Under the pieces are notes generated by a model. The model was not told the DNA's origin. It saw nothing but the letters and a program-made list of their open reading frames with translations, and did no database searches. 33,533 nucleotides of DNA, taken from contig JAFGFO010000151.1 of NCBI GenBank assembly GCA_016931085.1, positions 1 to 33,533 of the forward strand, written 5' to 3'. A program made the position numbers and the translations under genes. The DNA is from Thermoflexales bacterium (lineage in GTDB: Bacteria; Chloroflexota; Anaerolineae; Fen-1058). Of the stretch, positions 6,399 through 16,000 are shown in pieces. Position 1 is the first letter of the stretch, and each line of letters starts with the position of its first letter.

Positions 6399-8669
6399 AT
6401 GAAAATCGATAAATATCTTGTAGCCGGATTATCGCTCGCCGGGTTGTACCTGACCAGCCTGTACAGCTATCCCCTGTTTCATACGTTGGCCGAGCTGCTC
6501 AGCATCGCGGTTGCCCTGAGCGTCTTTATGCTGGCGTGGAACTCGCGTGAGTACGCCGACAACGACTATGTCCTGTTCGTCGGAATTAGCCTGTTGTTCG
6601 TAGGCTTCATCGCGTTGGCTCACACACTGGCCTACCGGGGCGTCAACCTTTTCGCCGGCTACGATACTGACCTGCCGACCCAATTGTGGATCGCGGAGCG
6701 CTATCTGCAAAGCCTGTCGCTGCTGGCCGCTTCTCGGCTGCTGGGGCGCAAGCCGAGCCACAAGCGTTGGTTGTATCCTGTGCTGGGTGGGTACGGAGTG
6801 ATCACGCTGATCTTGTTCGCCCTCATCTTTGCCAGGCTGTTCCCGGCCTGTTACATCGAGGGGCAGGGCCTCACCCCGTTCAAGATCTATAGCGAATACC
6901 TCATCTGCCTGATACTGCTGGCGGCGTTGGGGCTGCTGCTGCGCGCCCGCCAGCAGCTCGATCCGCACGTCGCGCGGCTGTTGGCCTGGTCGATTGTCGC
7001 CATGGTGGGTGCTGAAGTATCATTTACGCAGTATGTCAGCGTGTATGGGCCGGCCAACATGGTAGGACATCTTTTCCAAGTCGTTTCGGTGTACCTGGTT
7101 TACGAAGCCGTCGTCGTGACCGGCATCCGCCAGCCCTACAACCTGGCCTTTAGAAATCTCAAGCAAAGCGAGCAGGCCCTACAAGACTCACAGGCCAGGC
7201 TGGACACGATTTTGAACAGCACCCAACAATCTTTTGTGTTGGTGGACCGCAGCGGTTACATCCAAGCGTTTAACCGGGTAGCCACGAGCAACGTGCTCGG
7301 TTTTTGGGGCGCTGAAATGCACGCAGGCGATTCGATTCGCCGCTTTGTGCTCGAACGAGACGCGCAAGAGTTTGAGGCGGATTTCAAGCGCGTTCTTGAG
7401 GGCGAAGTCATTACGCGAGAAAAACTTTTCACGAGCCAAAGCGGACAAGCGTACTGGCTGCTGGTGAGTTACTATCCCGTGCTGGCTGAAAGCGGCCAGG
7501 TCACGGCGATTTGTATCAACACCGCCGATATCACCGAGCGCAAGCAGATTGAAAACGTGTTGACTTTCCTGGCGCAGAGCGGCAGCCCGACCCATGGTGA
7601 GGATTTCTTCCAAATGCTGGCGCGCTACCTGGCTGAGAACTTGAGCATGGACTATGTCTGCATCGATCGCCTGGAGGGGGACTTGAAAGCCGCCCGGACG
7701 GTGGCGGTTTACTATGACGGCCAATTCGAGGACAATGTGTCGTATACGCTGCAAGATACCCCGTGTGGAGACGTGGTCGGCCGGACGGTGTGTTCTTTTC
7801 CGGCCGGTGTGCGTCACAAGTTCCCTCGTGACGCCGTGCTCCAGGAGATGCTGGCCGAAAGCTACATGGGGGTCACGCTGTGGGGCTATACCGGCCAACC
7901 CATTGGCCTGATCGCTGTCATTGGGCGGCGCTGGCTGGAGAACCCTCAACTGGCGGAATCGCTGCTAGAGGTGGTCGCCGTGCGGGCGGCCGGCGAGCTG
8001 GAGCGCCAGCAGGCCGAGGAGACGCTGCGCGAAAGCGAGCGGCGCGCGCGCCAACTGGCGGAGGAGAACGCCGAATTGCTGCGCGAAGTCAATCATCGCG
8101 TGGGCAATAACCTGCACCTGTTGCTGATCCTGGTCGACATGGCCTTGGAAGGCGTGAGTGCTGAGGAAACGCGGAACGCGCTGCTGGATTTGCAGGGGCG
8201 CGTGCGGAGCATGGCCGATGTTCACAAGCTGCTCAGCGGGGCGCACTGGGCGCCATTGGATTTGGCGCGCCTGGCTCACCAAGTGATTCACGGCGCGTTG
8301 GCCACTTCGCCGATTCGCAGCCAGATTCAGTGCCGGGTGATCCCGCCAGCCGAGCCGGTGCACGTCAGGGCCAAGCAAGCCTTCAAGCTGGCACTCATCC
8401 TCAACGAGCTGACAACGAACAGCATCAAGTACGCCTTCAAGGATCGCAGCGAGGGGCAAGTCGAGGCAAGCTTTGAGGCCGGGCCATGGGTGAGATTCGA
8501 GTTTCGGGATGATGGACCCGGCTGGCCGGACGACGTACTAAGCGGCCAGCGGCAAAATGTTGGCCTTGAGCTGGTGAAAACGATGGTGTGTTCCGATATG
8601 GAAGGCCGGGTCGCTCTGCGCAATGATGGCGGCGCGGTGCTGGATTGCGCCTTCAAGATCGACCCATAG
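6399..8669 (+). CDS. Orphan sensor histidine kinase, MASE3-PAS-GAF-HisKA_2-HATPase
   Basis: With ATG 6399 the protein has 756 residues. Residues 1 to about 235 form a hydrophobic sensor with about seven spans, matching MASE3-type input domains. A PAS domain follows (about 265-385, ending in the CINTADITERKQIE linker), then a GAF domain (about 385-535), a coiled coil, and a HisKA_2 dimerisation helix in which LREVNHRVGNNLH carries the phospho-acceptor His566. The catalytic domain shows the N-box NELTTNSIKYAF and the G-box DDGPGWP. The reading frame stays open to 6198, but those 67 residues are translated repeat DNA and 6399 begins a normal membrane segment. No response regulator gene is adjacent, so its partner is elsewhere. 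The ligand is unknown. Confidence 0.9.
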   Translation: MKIDKYLVAGLSLAGLYLTSLYSYPLFHTLAELLSIAVALSVFMLAWNSREYADNDYVLFVGISLLFVGFIALAHTLAYRGVNLFAGYDTDLPTQLWIAERYLQSLSLLAASRLLGRKPSHKRWLYPVLGGYGVITLILFALIFARLFPACYIEGQGLTPFKIYSEYLICLILLAALGLLLRARQQLDPHVARLLAWSIVAMVGAEVSFTQYVSVYGPANMVGHLFQVVSVYLVYEAVVVTGIRQPYNLAFRNLKQSEQALQDSQARLDTILNSTQQSFVLVDRSGYIQAFNRVATSNVLGFWGAEMHAGDSIRRFVLERDAQEFEADFKRVLEGEVITREKLFTSQSGQAYWLLVSYYPVLAESGQVTAICINTADITERKQIENVLTFLAQSGSPTHGEDFFQMLARYLAENLSMDYVCIDRLEGDLKAARTVAVYYDGQFEDNVSYTLQDTPCGDVVGRTVCSFPAGVRHKFPRDAVLQEMLAESYMGVTLWGYTGQPIGLIAVIGRRWLENPQLAESLLEVVAVRAAGELERQQAEETLRESERRARQLAEENAELLREVNHRVGNNLHLLLILVDMALEGVSAEETRNALLDLQGRVRSMADVHKLLSGAHWAPLDLARLAHQVIHGALATSPIRSQIQCRVIPPAEPVHVRAKQAFKLALILNELTTNSIKYAFKDRSEGQVEASFEAGPWVRFEFRDDGPGWPDDVLSGQRQNVGLELVKTMVCSDMEGRVALRNDGGAVLDCAFKIDP

Positions 8670-8673
8670 ATTC

Positions 8674-8708
8674 TAGAAACCGAGCTTTTTTCTAAAAACC
8701 CGGTTCTA
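8674..8708. terminator. Imperfect hairpin after the kinase gene, possible terminator or dispersed repeat
   Basis: TAGAAACCGAGCTTTTT and AAAAACCCGGTTCTA form an imperfect stem. The left arm includes a T-run. A related phrase (GAAACCGAGTTTTT) occurs at 10530-10543 inside the end of the beta-helix gene, so this is probably a dispersed repeat that may also end transcription. Confidence 0.4.
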
Positions 8709-8720
8709 AACGAGGTTGCG

Positions 8721-9194
8721 ATGAATATCAGTGACTGTATGAAACGCGATGTGATCTCTATCTCGCCCTCGGCCAGCATTGGCCAGGCGGCAGCGCTCTT
8801 GGCGTTGCGACATATTGGCACCTTGCCGGTGGTCGACGGCACCGGCCGCTTGATCGGCCTGCTAACGCTGCACGATTTGTTGGCATTGGTGCTGCCGGAT
8901 TTCATGCGCTTGATCGAGAATTTTGACTTTGTCCACGATTTCGGCGCGGTCGAAGCCCGCCAGCCCTCGCCGGAGACGCTGGCGCGCCCGGTGCGCGACG
9001 TGATGCAGCCGCCCGTGTCGGTCGACCGGGCGTGTGGATTGCTGCGCGCCATTTCTGTCCTGAGCCAACACCGCGTGCTCGATTTGCCGGTCGTCACCCC
9101 CGATGGCCTGCTCGTCGGCATCGCCTCGCGCGTCGATATCGGCGCGGTACTCCTGGCCAGTTGGCGCGCCGGTCGGACAGGCGGTGAAGAATGA
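8721..9194 (+). CDS. Two-CBS-domain protein
   Basis: This 157-aa cytosolic protein consists of two CBS domains. CBS1 runs from about residue 1 to 60 (MKRDVISISPSASIGQAAALL ... GRLIGLLTLHDLLAL, interrupted here). CBS2 runs from about 93 to 150 (MQPPVSVDRACGLL ... GLLVGIASRVDIGAVL). A 30-residue linker joins them. Paired CBS domains form a Bateman module that usually binds adenine nucleotides. GAGG at 8712-8715, five bases before the ATG, is a good ribosome site. The last codon overlaps the permease start (ATGA at 9191-9194), so a regulatory role for the permease is a reasonable inference. Confidence 0.9.
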   Translation: MNISDCMKRDVISISPSASIGQAAALLALRHIGTLPVVDGTGRLIGLLTLHDLLALVLPDFMRLIENFDFVHDFGAVEARQPSPETLARPVRDVMQPPVSVDRACGLLRAISVLSQHRVLDLPVVTPDGLLVGIASRVDIGAVLLASWRAGRTGGEE

Positions 9195-10480
9195 TCCCCA
9201 TCCTCGCCGCTGGCCTCGTCTTTGCCGTCAGCCTGTACTTGATTCTGGCCGACAAAATGCACCGGAGCATTGTCGCCATCGCCGGCGCCGTGGTGATGGT
9301 GGGAGTGGGCAAGGCAATGGGCTTTTATTCCGAAGAGCAAGCCGTCGCCTCGGTGGACTTTGGCACACTGGGGTTGCTGGGCGGCATGATGACGCTCGTG
9401 GCCCTGCTGGAACCGACCGGCTTTTTTCAGTATCTGGCCGTGTGGGCCGGGCGCGTTTCGCGCGGCCGCCCCGTGCGCCTGCTCGTCTTGCTGGGCACAG
9501 TCACCACGCTGCTCTCCATGTTCCTGGATAACGTGACCACTGTTGTGCTCATCGCGCCGGTGACGATCTTGATCAGCGAGATCTTGGGGTTGAGCGCGAC
9601 GCCTTTGCTGGTGACCGAGGCGCTGCTGTCTAACACGGGCGGTGTGGCGACGTTGGTGGGTGACCCGCCCAACATTTTGATCGCCTCGGCGGCCGGCTTC
9701 TCGTTCAACGATTTTCTCACCCACACGCTGCCGATTGTGATAGTGGTCTGGTTTGTCGCCTTGTGGCTGCTGCTTTACCTTTTTCGCGCCGAGTTGGCCC
9801 GATCGCCGGCGGACGCCGAGGCCGTGCTCAAGCTCGACCCGGCCCAAGCGCTCCACGATCGAAAGACCGCGCGCCGGACGCTGATCATCCTGGGCACGGC
9901 GGTCGTGCTCTTTTTCTTCGAGGAGCCCTTGCACCTCAGTTCCGCCTTTATTGCCCTGGGTGCGGCCGCGGCTGCCCTGGTCTGGGTGCGGCCTCCTTTT
10001 AACGAGACGCTCAAGCGCATCGAGTGGAGCGTGCTGATCTTTTTCGCCGCCTTGTTTGTCATGGTCGGTGGCCTGGAAGCGACCGGTGTGCTGCATGGCC
10101 TGGCATCGCTCATCGCGCACGCCCAAGGCATGCCACCGGCGCTGTTTGGCGTGGTTTTAATGTGGGGCGTGGCAGGGCTGTCGGCCGTCGTGGATAACGT
10201 CCCCATCACGATTGCCCTCATCCCGGTGATTGAGGACCTGGGCGCGGCGGGCTTGCCCATCCTTCCCTTGTGGTGGGCCTTAGCGCTGGGGGCGGGCTTT
10301 GGCGGCAATGGCACGATCATTGGCTCGACGGCCAACCTCATCGTCGCAACGCTTTCTGAGCACACGCGTACTCCCATCAGCTCGACTTTATGGAACCGGC
10401 GTGGATTTCCGGTCATGGTGGCCACGTGCACGGTGGCCAGTATCCTGTATGTGATAGCCTACCCGTGGCTGAGCCGCTAA
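9191..10480 (+). CDS. ArsB/NhaD-type ion permease
   Basis: This 429-aa protein of the ion transporter superfamily has about eleven to twelve membrane spans. Family marks are FLDNVTTVVLIAP (residues 112-123), SNTGGVATLVGDPPNI (147-162) and the second-half counterpart DNVPITIALIPVI with GGNGTIIGSTANLIV. These form the two inverted repeats of the fold. Members of this family move arsenite, Na+/H+ or dicarboxylates, and the substrate cannot be fixed here. No ars regulator or reductase is nearby, so arsenite resistance is not supported. It is translationally coupled to the CBS protein. The stop codon overlaps the end of the convergent beta-helix gene by four bases. Confidence 0.88.
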   Translation: MIPILAAGLVFAVSLYLILADKMHRSIVAIAGAVVMVGVGKAMGFYSEEQAVASVDFGTLGLLGGMMTLVALLEPTGFFQYLAVWAGRVSRGRPVRLLVLLGTVTTLLSMFLDNVTTVVLIAPVTILISEILGLSATPLLVTEALLSNTGGVATLVGDPPNILIASAAGFSFNDFLTHTLPIVIVVWFVALWLLLYLFRAELARSPADAEAVLKLDPAQALHDRKTARRTLIILGTAVVLFFFEEPLHLSSAFIALGAAAAALVWVRPPFNETLKRIEWSVLIFFAALFVMVGGLEATGVLHGLASLIAHAQGMPPALFGVVLMWGVAGLSAVVDNVPITIALIPVIEDLGAAGLPILPLWWALALGAGFGGNGTIIGSTANLIVATLSEHTRTPISSTLWNRRGFPVMVATCTVASILYVIAYPWLSR

Positions 10481-13029
10481 CGTTGGATCGTGTAACCGAT
10501 CGGCCCTGGTCGTGTTGAAAAGTGATCAAGAAACCGAGTTTTTGCAAAGCGCCTCCAAGCGAAGCGTAGGAGCTTTGCCTTGCTTCCCCTTATTACCACC
10601 GCCTCCACCAGGAGCAAGAGCACGACAGCCCATACGGCGTTGGCCGGCTTGGGCCTCGCCGTGCTGAGTGTGATCGCCGTAGGAGCTCCGCCGGCGAGCA
10701 CGAACGGCGAAAAGTTCGTCACACTCACCACCCGTAGGGAGTAGGGAGAATCCCCACACGCCCGCCCATTCAGCCCATAGCTCGGATCAAGCCCCAGCGC
10801 GCTGCCCCAGCCGTTATCCCAGGTGTAGACCTGCACGTCGTGGCATGCCCTGCCGCCGCCCAGGTCGGCGTCGTGGAAAAAGAACGTGATCTGAGCCTGG
10901 GCGGCTTGGGTTGGGGTGATCGCGAAGCAGCGTCTGGCCGTTTCGCCTGCTACCGTCGTGCAGTCTACACCGGCCCGGATGTGCACTTGCGTGCGGCCCA
11001 TCTCTCGCCCCCCCGTGTCGATGACAAGCCCGCCCGCCTTGGGGAAAGCGGCCTCCGCGCTGCCGTCGACGAGCCGCGCCTGGCGATACACGCCGCCGGT
11101 GTGGGTGAAAGGGCCGGCGATGGTCAGGCCGCCGGCGGGGGCCTGGAACGCCCCCCCGCTCAGGCTCAGCGCGCCCTCGATGCGCAGAGTGCCGTCGCCG
11201 CCGTCTACAACGCCGCCGGCCTGGTAAACGTCGCCGCTCACCGTCACAACGCCGCCCAGGCTCAGCTCACCCCCGGCGACAAACAGCTCGTTGATCGTCC
11301 CGCCTTCCAGCCGGGCGCTGCCCCGCGCGATGTATAACCCTTCCCCATTGCCGGCCGTGTTGTGGGAGACGAGACTGGCCGGGTTGCCCTGGACGAAGCG
11401 AGATCCTTTCCCATACAGATACACCCCGCCGCCAGCTTGCCGGGCCGCGTTGCGCGTCACCTCTCCCACGCCCAGGACGGTGCGTCCATAGAGGATGTAT
11501 ACGCCTCCCCCGTAAGCTGCCGTGTTGCTGGCCACCTGCCCGCCGGCCAGCTCCGCGTGGCCCGACTCGACGTACAGGCCGCCTCCCCCCACGCCGGCCG
11601 CGTTGCCGGCCACGCGCCCGCTTCGCAGTTCCAGCTTGCCCGAAGCGACATAGCCCCCCCCGCCGTGCTGGGCGGCCGCGTTGCCGCCCACGAGCGGGCC
11701 GTCTAACGTGGCCCTGCCCGGCCCAACGTAGATTCCTCCCCCATGCAGGGCCGCTGTGTTGCTGCTTACCTGCCCACCTTCCAACACAGCCTGGCCATCC
11801 CACACATACACGCCCCCGCCGCTGGCGCCGGCCGTGTTGGAGAGGATGTCACTGGCTGCGGTTTGGCTAAGAATGCCTGTGTCCCGTTGGATGTATACCC
11901 CGCCGCCGTCCAGCCTGGCCTGGTTGAGACTGAGGCTGATCCCGTCCAGCCTGGCCTGCCCGGCGTTGATGTAGAGGCCGCCGCCCCAGTCGGCCCGGTT
12001 GTGCGTGATGTGACCCCCTTCCAGCCTGGCGCTGCCCTCCAGGACGAATACACCCCCGCCTGAGCCGGCCCGGTTGTGCGCCACCAGGCTGTCTCGACCC
12101 GCCTGCACGAACGACGCCGGCGGGTTGCGCACGTACACCCCCCCGCCGTTGGCGGCCGTGTTGCTGACGACCGGCGTGCCCTCCAGGGTCGCCTGCCCCG
12201 AGTCGATATAGATTCCCCCGCCGTCCATGCCGGCCGTATTGGCCGTGATCAGCCCCGCTTGCAGGCTGGCCACCCCCGAGCGCACGTACACGCCTCCACC
12301 GTTGTCGGCCTGGTTGTAAGCGACAACGCCGCCCGCCAGCAAAGTGAAGGCGGCCCCGCTGCTCCAGACGCACACCCCGCCGCCCTTGGAGGCGATATTG
12401 CTCACGATTTGCCCCTCCTCAAGCGTCGCTCGACCCTGGGAGACGTACAGCCCGCCGCCGTTGACGGCAAAGCTGCTGATGATGGCGGTGTTGATCAAGC
12501 TCAAGCTGGTGCCGGCGGCCTGGATCCCACCCCCGTAGCCGAACAAGTACCCGTTGTAGAGCGTGACGCCAGAGATGACGACCGTGCCCGCGCCGGGGTG
12601 GATGTCCAGGATGCGGTCGATGCCGTTCGCGTTGACGATCGTCTGGCCAGCCCCTTCCCCCGTGAGGGTTAGTGCCCCCGTGCCGGCGATGTCGAGGTCT
12701 CCGGCCTGGTTGCCGTCCTCATCCTGCCCGGCCAACGTCAGGGTGTAGATGCCGGCCGGCAGGGTGATGGTGTCGTCGCCGCTGCCGGCCGGGCAGCCAT
12801 CCACGCCCGTATCCAGGTTGGCGGCCTGGATTGCCTCACGCAGCGAGCAGCGCCCGTTGGCGTCCAGCTCGTCCTCGGTCGTCGTGACGCGGATGGCGGA
12901 GGCTGCCCTGGCAGTCGGCGCGCCGCCATCCAGCCACAAGCAAGCCAACAAGGCCAGCCCTAGGCCCCAGGCAAGGGGGACCAACCAGGTGACGAGCGCC
13001 CCGCCATTTCCTAATGGCCTACTCTTCAT
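10477..13029 (-). CDS. CSLREAI-domain beta-helix surface protein with C-terminal membrane anchor
   Basis: This 850-aa exported protein has a signal-peptide-like start (hydrophobic 13-33, then PTARAASA) followed by the CSLREAI motif at 61-67 and a GDDTITLPAGIYTLTL strand. About sixteen repeats of 20-23 residues of the form GGGVYVxSGxAxLEGG-SNTA predict a right-handed parallel beta-helix resembling polymorphic membrane proteins. A spacer domain follows. Near residue 800 lies a single membrane helix (AVWAVVLLLLVEAVV) with a basic tail, as in a C-terminal anchor. The final residues KTRFLDHF come from a dispersed repeat phrase. The start overlaps the end of the giant gene by 11 nt, so it is the last gene of the surface operon. 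Its role is probably adhesion or cell surface structure; no enzyme motif is visible. Confidence 0.85.
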   Translation of the reverse strand: MKSRPLGNGGALVTWLVPLAWGLGLALLACLWLDGGAPTARAASAIRVTTTEDELDANGRCSLREAIQAANLDTGVDGCPAGSGDDTITLPAGIYTLTLAGQDEDGNQAGDLDIAGTGALTLTGEGAGQTIVNANGIDRILDIHPGAGTVVISGVTLYNGYLFGYGGGIQAAGTSLSLINTAIISSFAVNGGGLYVSQGRATLEEGQIVSNIASKGGGVCVWSSGAAFTLLAGGVVAYNQADNGGGVYVRSGVASLQAGLITANTAGMDGGGIYIDSGQATLEGTPVVSNTAANGGGVYVRNPPASFVQAGRDSLVAHNRAGSGGGVFVLEGSARLEGGHITHNRADWGGGLYINAGQARLDGISLSLNQARLDGGGVYIQRDTGILSQTAASDILSNTAGASGGGVYVWDGQAVLEGGQVSSNTAALHGGGIYVGPGRATLDGPLVGGNAAAQHGGGGYVASGKLELRSGRVAGNAAGVGGGGLYVESGHAELAGGQVASNTAAYGGGVYILYGRTVLGVGEVTRNAARQAGGGVYLYGKGSRFVQGNPASLVSHNTAGNGEGLYIARGSARLEGGTINELFVAGGELSLGGVVTVSGDVYQAGGVVDGGDGTLRIEGALSLSGGAFQAPAGGLTIAGPFTHTGGVYRQARLVDGSAEAAFPKAGGLVIDTGGREMGRTQVHIRAGVDCTTVAGETARRCFAITPTQAAQAQITFFFHDADLGGGRACHDVQVYTWDNGWGSALGLDPSYGLNGRACGDSPYSLRVVSVTNFSPFVLAGGAPTAITLSTARPKPANAVWAVVLLLLVEAVVIRGSKAKLLRFAWRRFAKTRFLDHFSTRPGPIGYTIQR

Positions 13030-16000
13030 AATAGCGCAACATCAGCGGAAGGTAAAGGCGGAAACGGTAATAGATGCCTGGCCTGACGATGACCAACGCG
13101 CTGGCCTGGTTGTTAGCCGCCAGCGGATCGAGCTGGTCGGCCTGGCTGATGACAGCCGTGTTGGTGATGGTCCAACCGAGCGTCCCCCTGTCCACCGTGA
13201 CTGTGATGCGCAGGGTAACGCTCACGCCAACGCCCAGTTCGCCTACCTGCCACGCTCCGCTGGCGTGCTCGTAAGCGCCGCCGCCGTCGTCCGACTCGTA
13301 GCTCATCCCGGCCGGCAGCCGGTCGCTGATCACCACGCCGCTGGCTGGCGCTGGGCCGGCGTTGGTCGCCACCAGCGTGTAGACGATGAGCGTGCCTTGG
13401 TTGGCGTTCACCTGCTGAGCTGTCGTGCCGGCAGCGTGAACGTCGATCGTGCGAGTTTGAGGAGGCATCGGCACGTAGGATGAGCTGGCGCCGCGTATCA
13501 CCATGGGCAAATAGAGCTGGAATGGTTGGTAGATCACGGGGCTGGCGGCATGGACTGTCTTGCTCAGGGCCAGGTCGGCGCCGGCCGGGCTGGGTACCAC
13601 GATGCTTGCGCTGGCCTGGTTGTTGCTGGCGACTGGGTCGGCCGGCGTTGCCGCCAACAAGGTGGCTGTGTTGGTGATGACGGTGCCGGCCGTGCCAGTC
13701 TCCACGCTGGCCGTGATGTGCAAGGACAGGCTGGCGCCCAAGTCCAGGCTGCCCACCTGCCACGCCCCGCTGGCGGGGTTGTAGCTTCCTCCCCCGTCGT
13801 CCGCAGTGTAGCTCACCCCGCCCGGCAGCACGTCGCTGATCGTCACGCCGGAAGCCGCCGCCGGCCCGTTGTTGCTCACCCGCAGCGTGTAGATGATCTG
13901 CTCGCCTTCGTCGGGCGCGGCCCGGTCCACGTCTTTGCTCAGCGCCAGGTCCGCCCCTTGCGCCAGCTCGTTGACCGCATAGCTCTCATTGTTCCCAGTA
14001 CTGAACTCGAAGGTGCTGGTGCTGATCACGGCCGTGTTGGTGAACACCACGTGCGCGGCAGTCGTCAGCTCCACCGTCGCGGTCAAGACCAGGCTGCCAG
14101 CAGTGTCCGCAGGCAGAGTGCCCAGGTCCCAGGTGATGATGCGATTTGTGTGTATTGCGTCCCACTCCGCTGCGCTTCGGGGATTAGTATATTGCGTATT
14201 GCGTAATCCACCCGGTAACGTATCGGTCAAGACCACATTCTCGGCTGGGATCAGCCCGCGGTTGGCATAGGTCAAGGTGTAGGTCACCACCTCGCCCGAG
14301 GCTACTGCCGTAGGGGTGACGGTCTTGGACAGCGTCAGGTCGGCGTATACCGCCTGGCCCAGCGTAAGCCTGGCCTCGGCCGTGTTGTCCCACGGATTTA
14401 ACTCGTCTGGCGTGCCGGTGGCGATGACGGCCGTGTTGGTGAACACGGCGTAGGTCGCGCTCGTCGGCGCCACCGTCGCCGTCAGCACCACCACGCCGCT
14501 GCTGCCAGCCGTCACTGTACCCAGATCCCAATTTGCTATTTGCGATTTGCTATTTGCGATTTGCAATCCCGCCGGCAGCGTGTCAGTCAACACCACATTC
14601 TGCGCCGCGATCGAGCCGGCGTTGGTGTAGCTCAGCGTAAAGCTCACCACGTCGCCCGAAGCCACCGCGGTGGGCGTGACGGTCTTAGCCAGTTGCAGGT
14701 CAGGCCCATCCTTGACCCGCACGCGGATGCTGTCTTGGCCCACCCCGCCGTCGTCGTCGCTCACGGTCAGTGTCACGGTATAGATGCCCTCGGTGGCATA
14801 GCTGTGCGTACTGGTGACGCTCCAACTCGCCACCGTTCCCGAGTCTGTCACCGTCTGCGTGGTCATATCTCCATAGTCCCAGGCCAGCTCGTGCGTATCG
14901 AGCGTGCCGGGGTCACTCAGCTCGCCCCGCAGCCCCAGCGGCCAGCCGGGCGGTATGCCCAGGTCGGGGCCAAGCTCGACCGTGGGCGAGACGTTGCGGA
15001 TGGTGGCCCAGGTGGTGTCGGTGGCCACGCCGCCGGCTTGCGGCCCGGCGCGATCCACCACCTGTAGGCCAAGCGGCCCGTCGTAATCGTCGTACCAGGT
15101 GTGCAGCGTCACCGCCTGGCCGCTGACGCGGTCGTTGTAGGCCCCATCATTGTCGGTGTCCCAACGCCACAAGGCCAGCGGCCCGTCGGGGTCGTACGAG
15201 CCTGAGCCGTCGAGCGCCAACGGTGTGCCTTCCAACCCCGTGTAGGGGCCGTCGGCGTTGGCGGTGGGCGTGTGGTTGCCCTTGATGGTCACGCGCGTCC
15301 ACTGCACGTCCGTCTTGCGCTCGAACTCGTCCACCATCCCATCCTTGTCCAGGTCGTTCAGCCCGCCGTTGTCCCACACCTTGAGGCCGATGTCGTAGAC
15401 ATCTTCCATGTCCCACGTCCAGGTCACCACCGCGCCAAAGGCGTCGTTGAAATCGTAAGGGTAGATCCCGTCCAACTCCCAGCCGTAGCGCACGATCGAG
15501 TCGCCCTCGTCGATCTCGTAGGACTGAGAGCCGTCGAGCATCAGCGGGCTGCCGGTGAACCACTTGTAGGGGCCGCCGGCGTAGGCCAGCGGCGGGTGCG
15601 GACCGAGCGTGATCTCGATCTCGGCCGTGTCCACGTGGGTGATGGGCGGCAGATTGTTGTCGGTCACGCGCAGGGCGGCCTGGTAGGTGCCCAGCTCGTT
15701 GTAGGTGTGCAGCGCGGTGGGTTGGCTGTCCTGGCTGTCGTACTTGCCGTCGCCGTCATAATCCCACTCGTAGCTGATGATGTCGCGGAAGGGATCCAGG
15801 TGGTAGGAGCCGGAGCCGTCGAACAGCAGCGGCCAGCCGGGGCCAAAGTGGCGGTCCGGCCCGGCGTCGGCCACCACGCCCACGCGGTACAGCGTGCGGG
15901 CCAGGACGACGATCATCCAGGCCGGCCCCAGGTGAGTGTAGGTGGCGTCGGCCACCCAACTGCCGTCCGGCTCCTGGCGATCCGCCAGGTAGCGCACCAG

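Noticed and set aside
8327..10126. Open minus-strand frame of 599 codons
   Set aside because: It lies opposite the kinase end, CBS gene and permease, which have clear motifs. Its product is low-complexity and family-less.
9191..10480. Arsenite resistance operon
   Set aside because: No ArsR, ArsC or ArsA gene is adjacent, and the family is too broad to assign arsenite as substrate.
14531..14565. CRISPR-like array
   Set aside because: Units are 7 bp and contiguous without spacers, and no cas gene is present.
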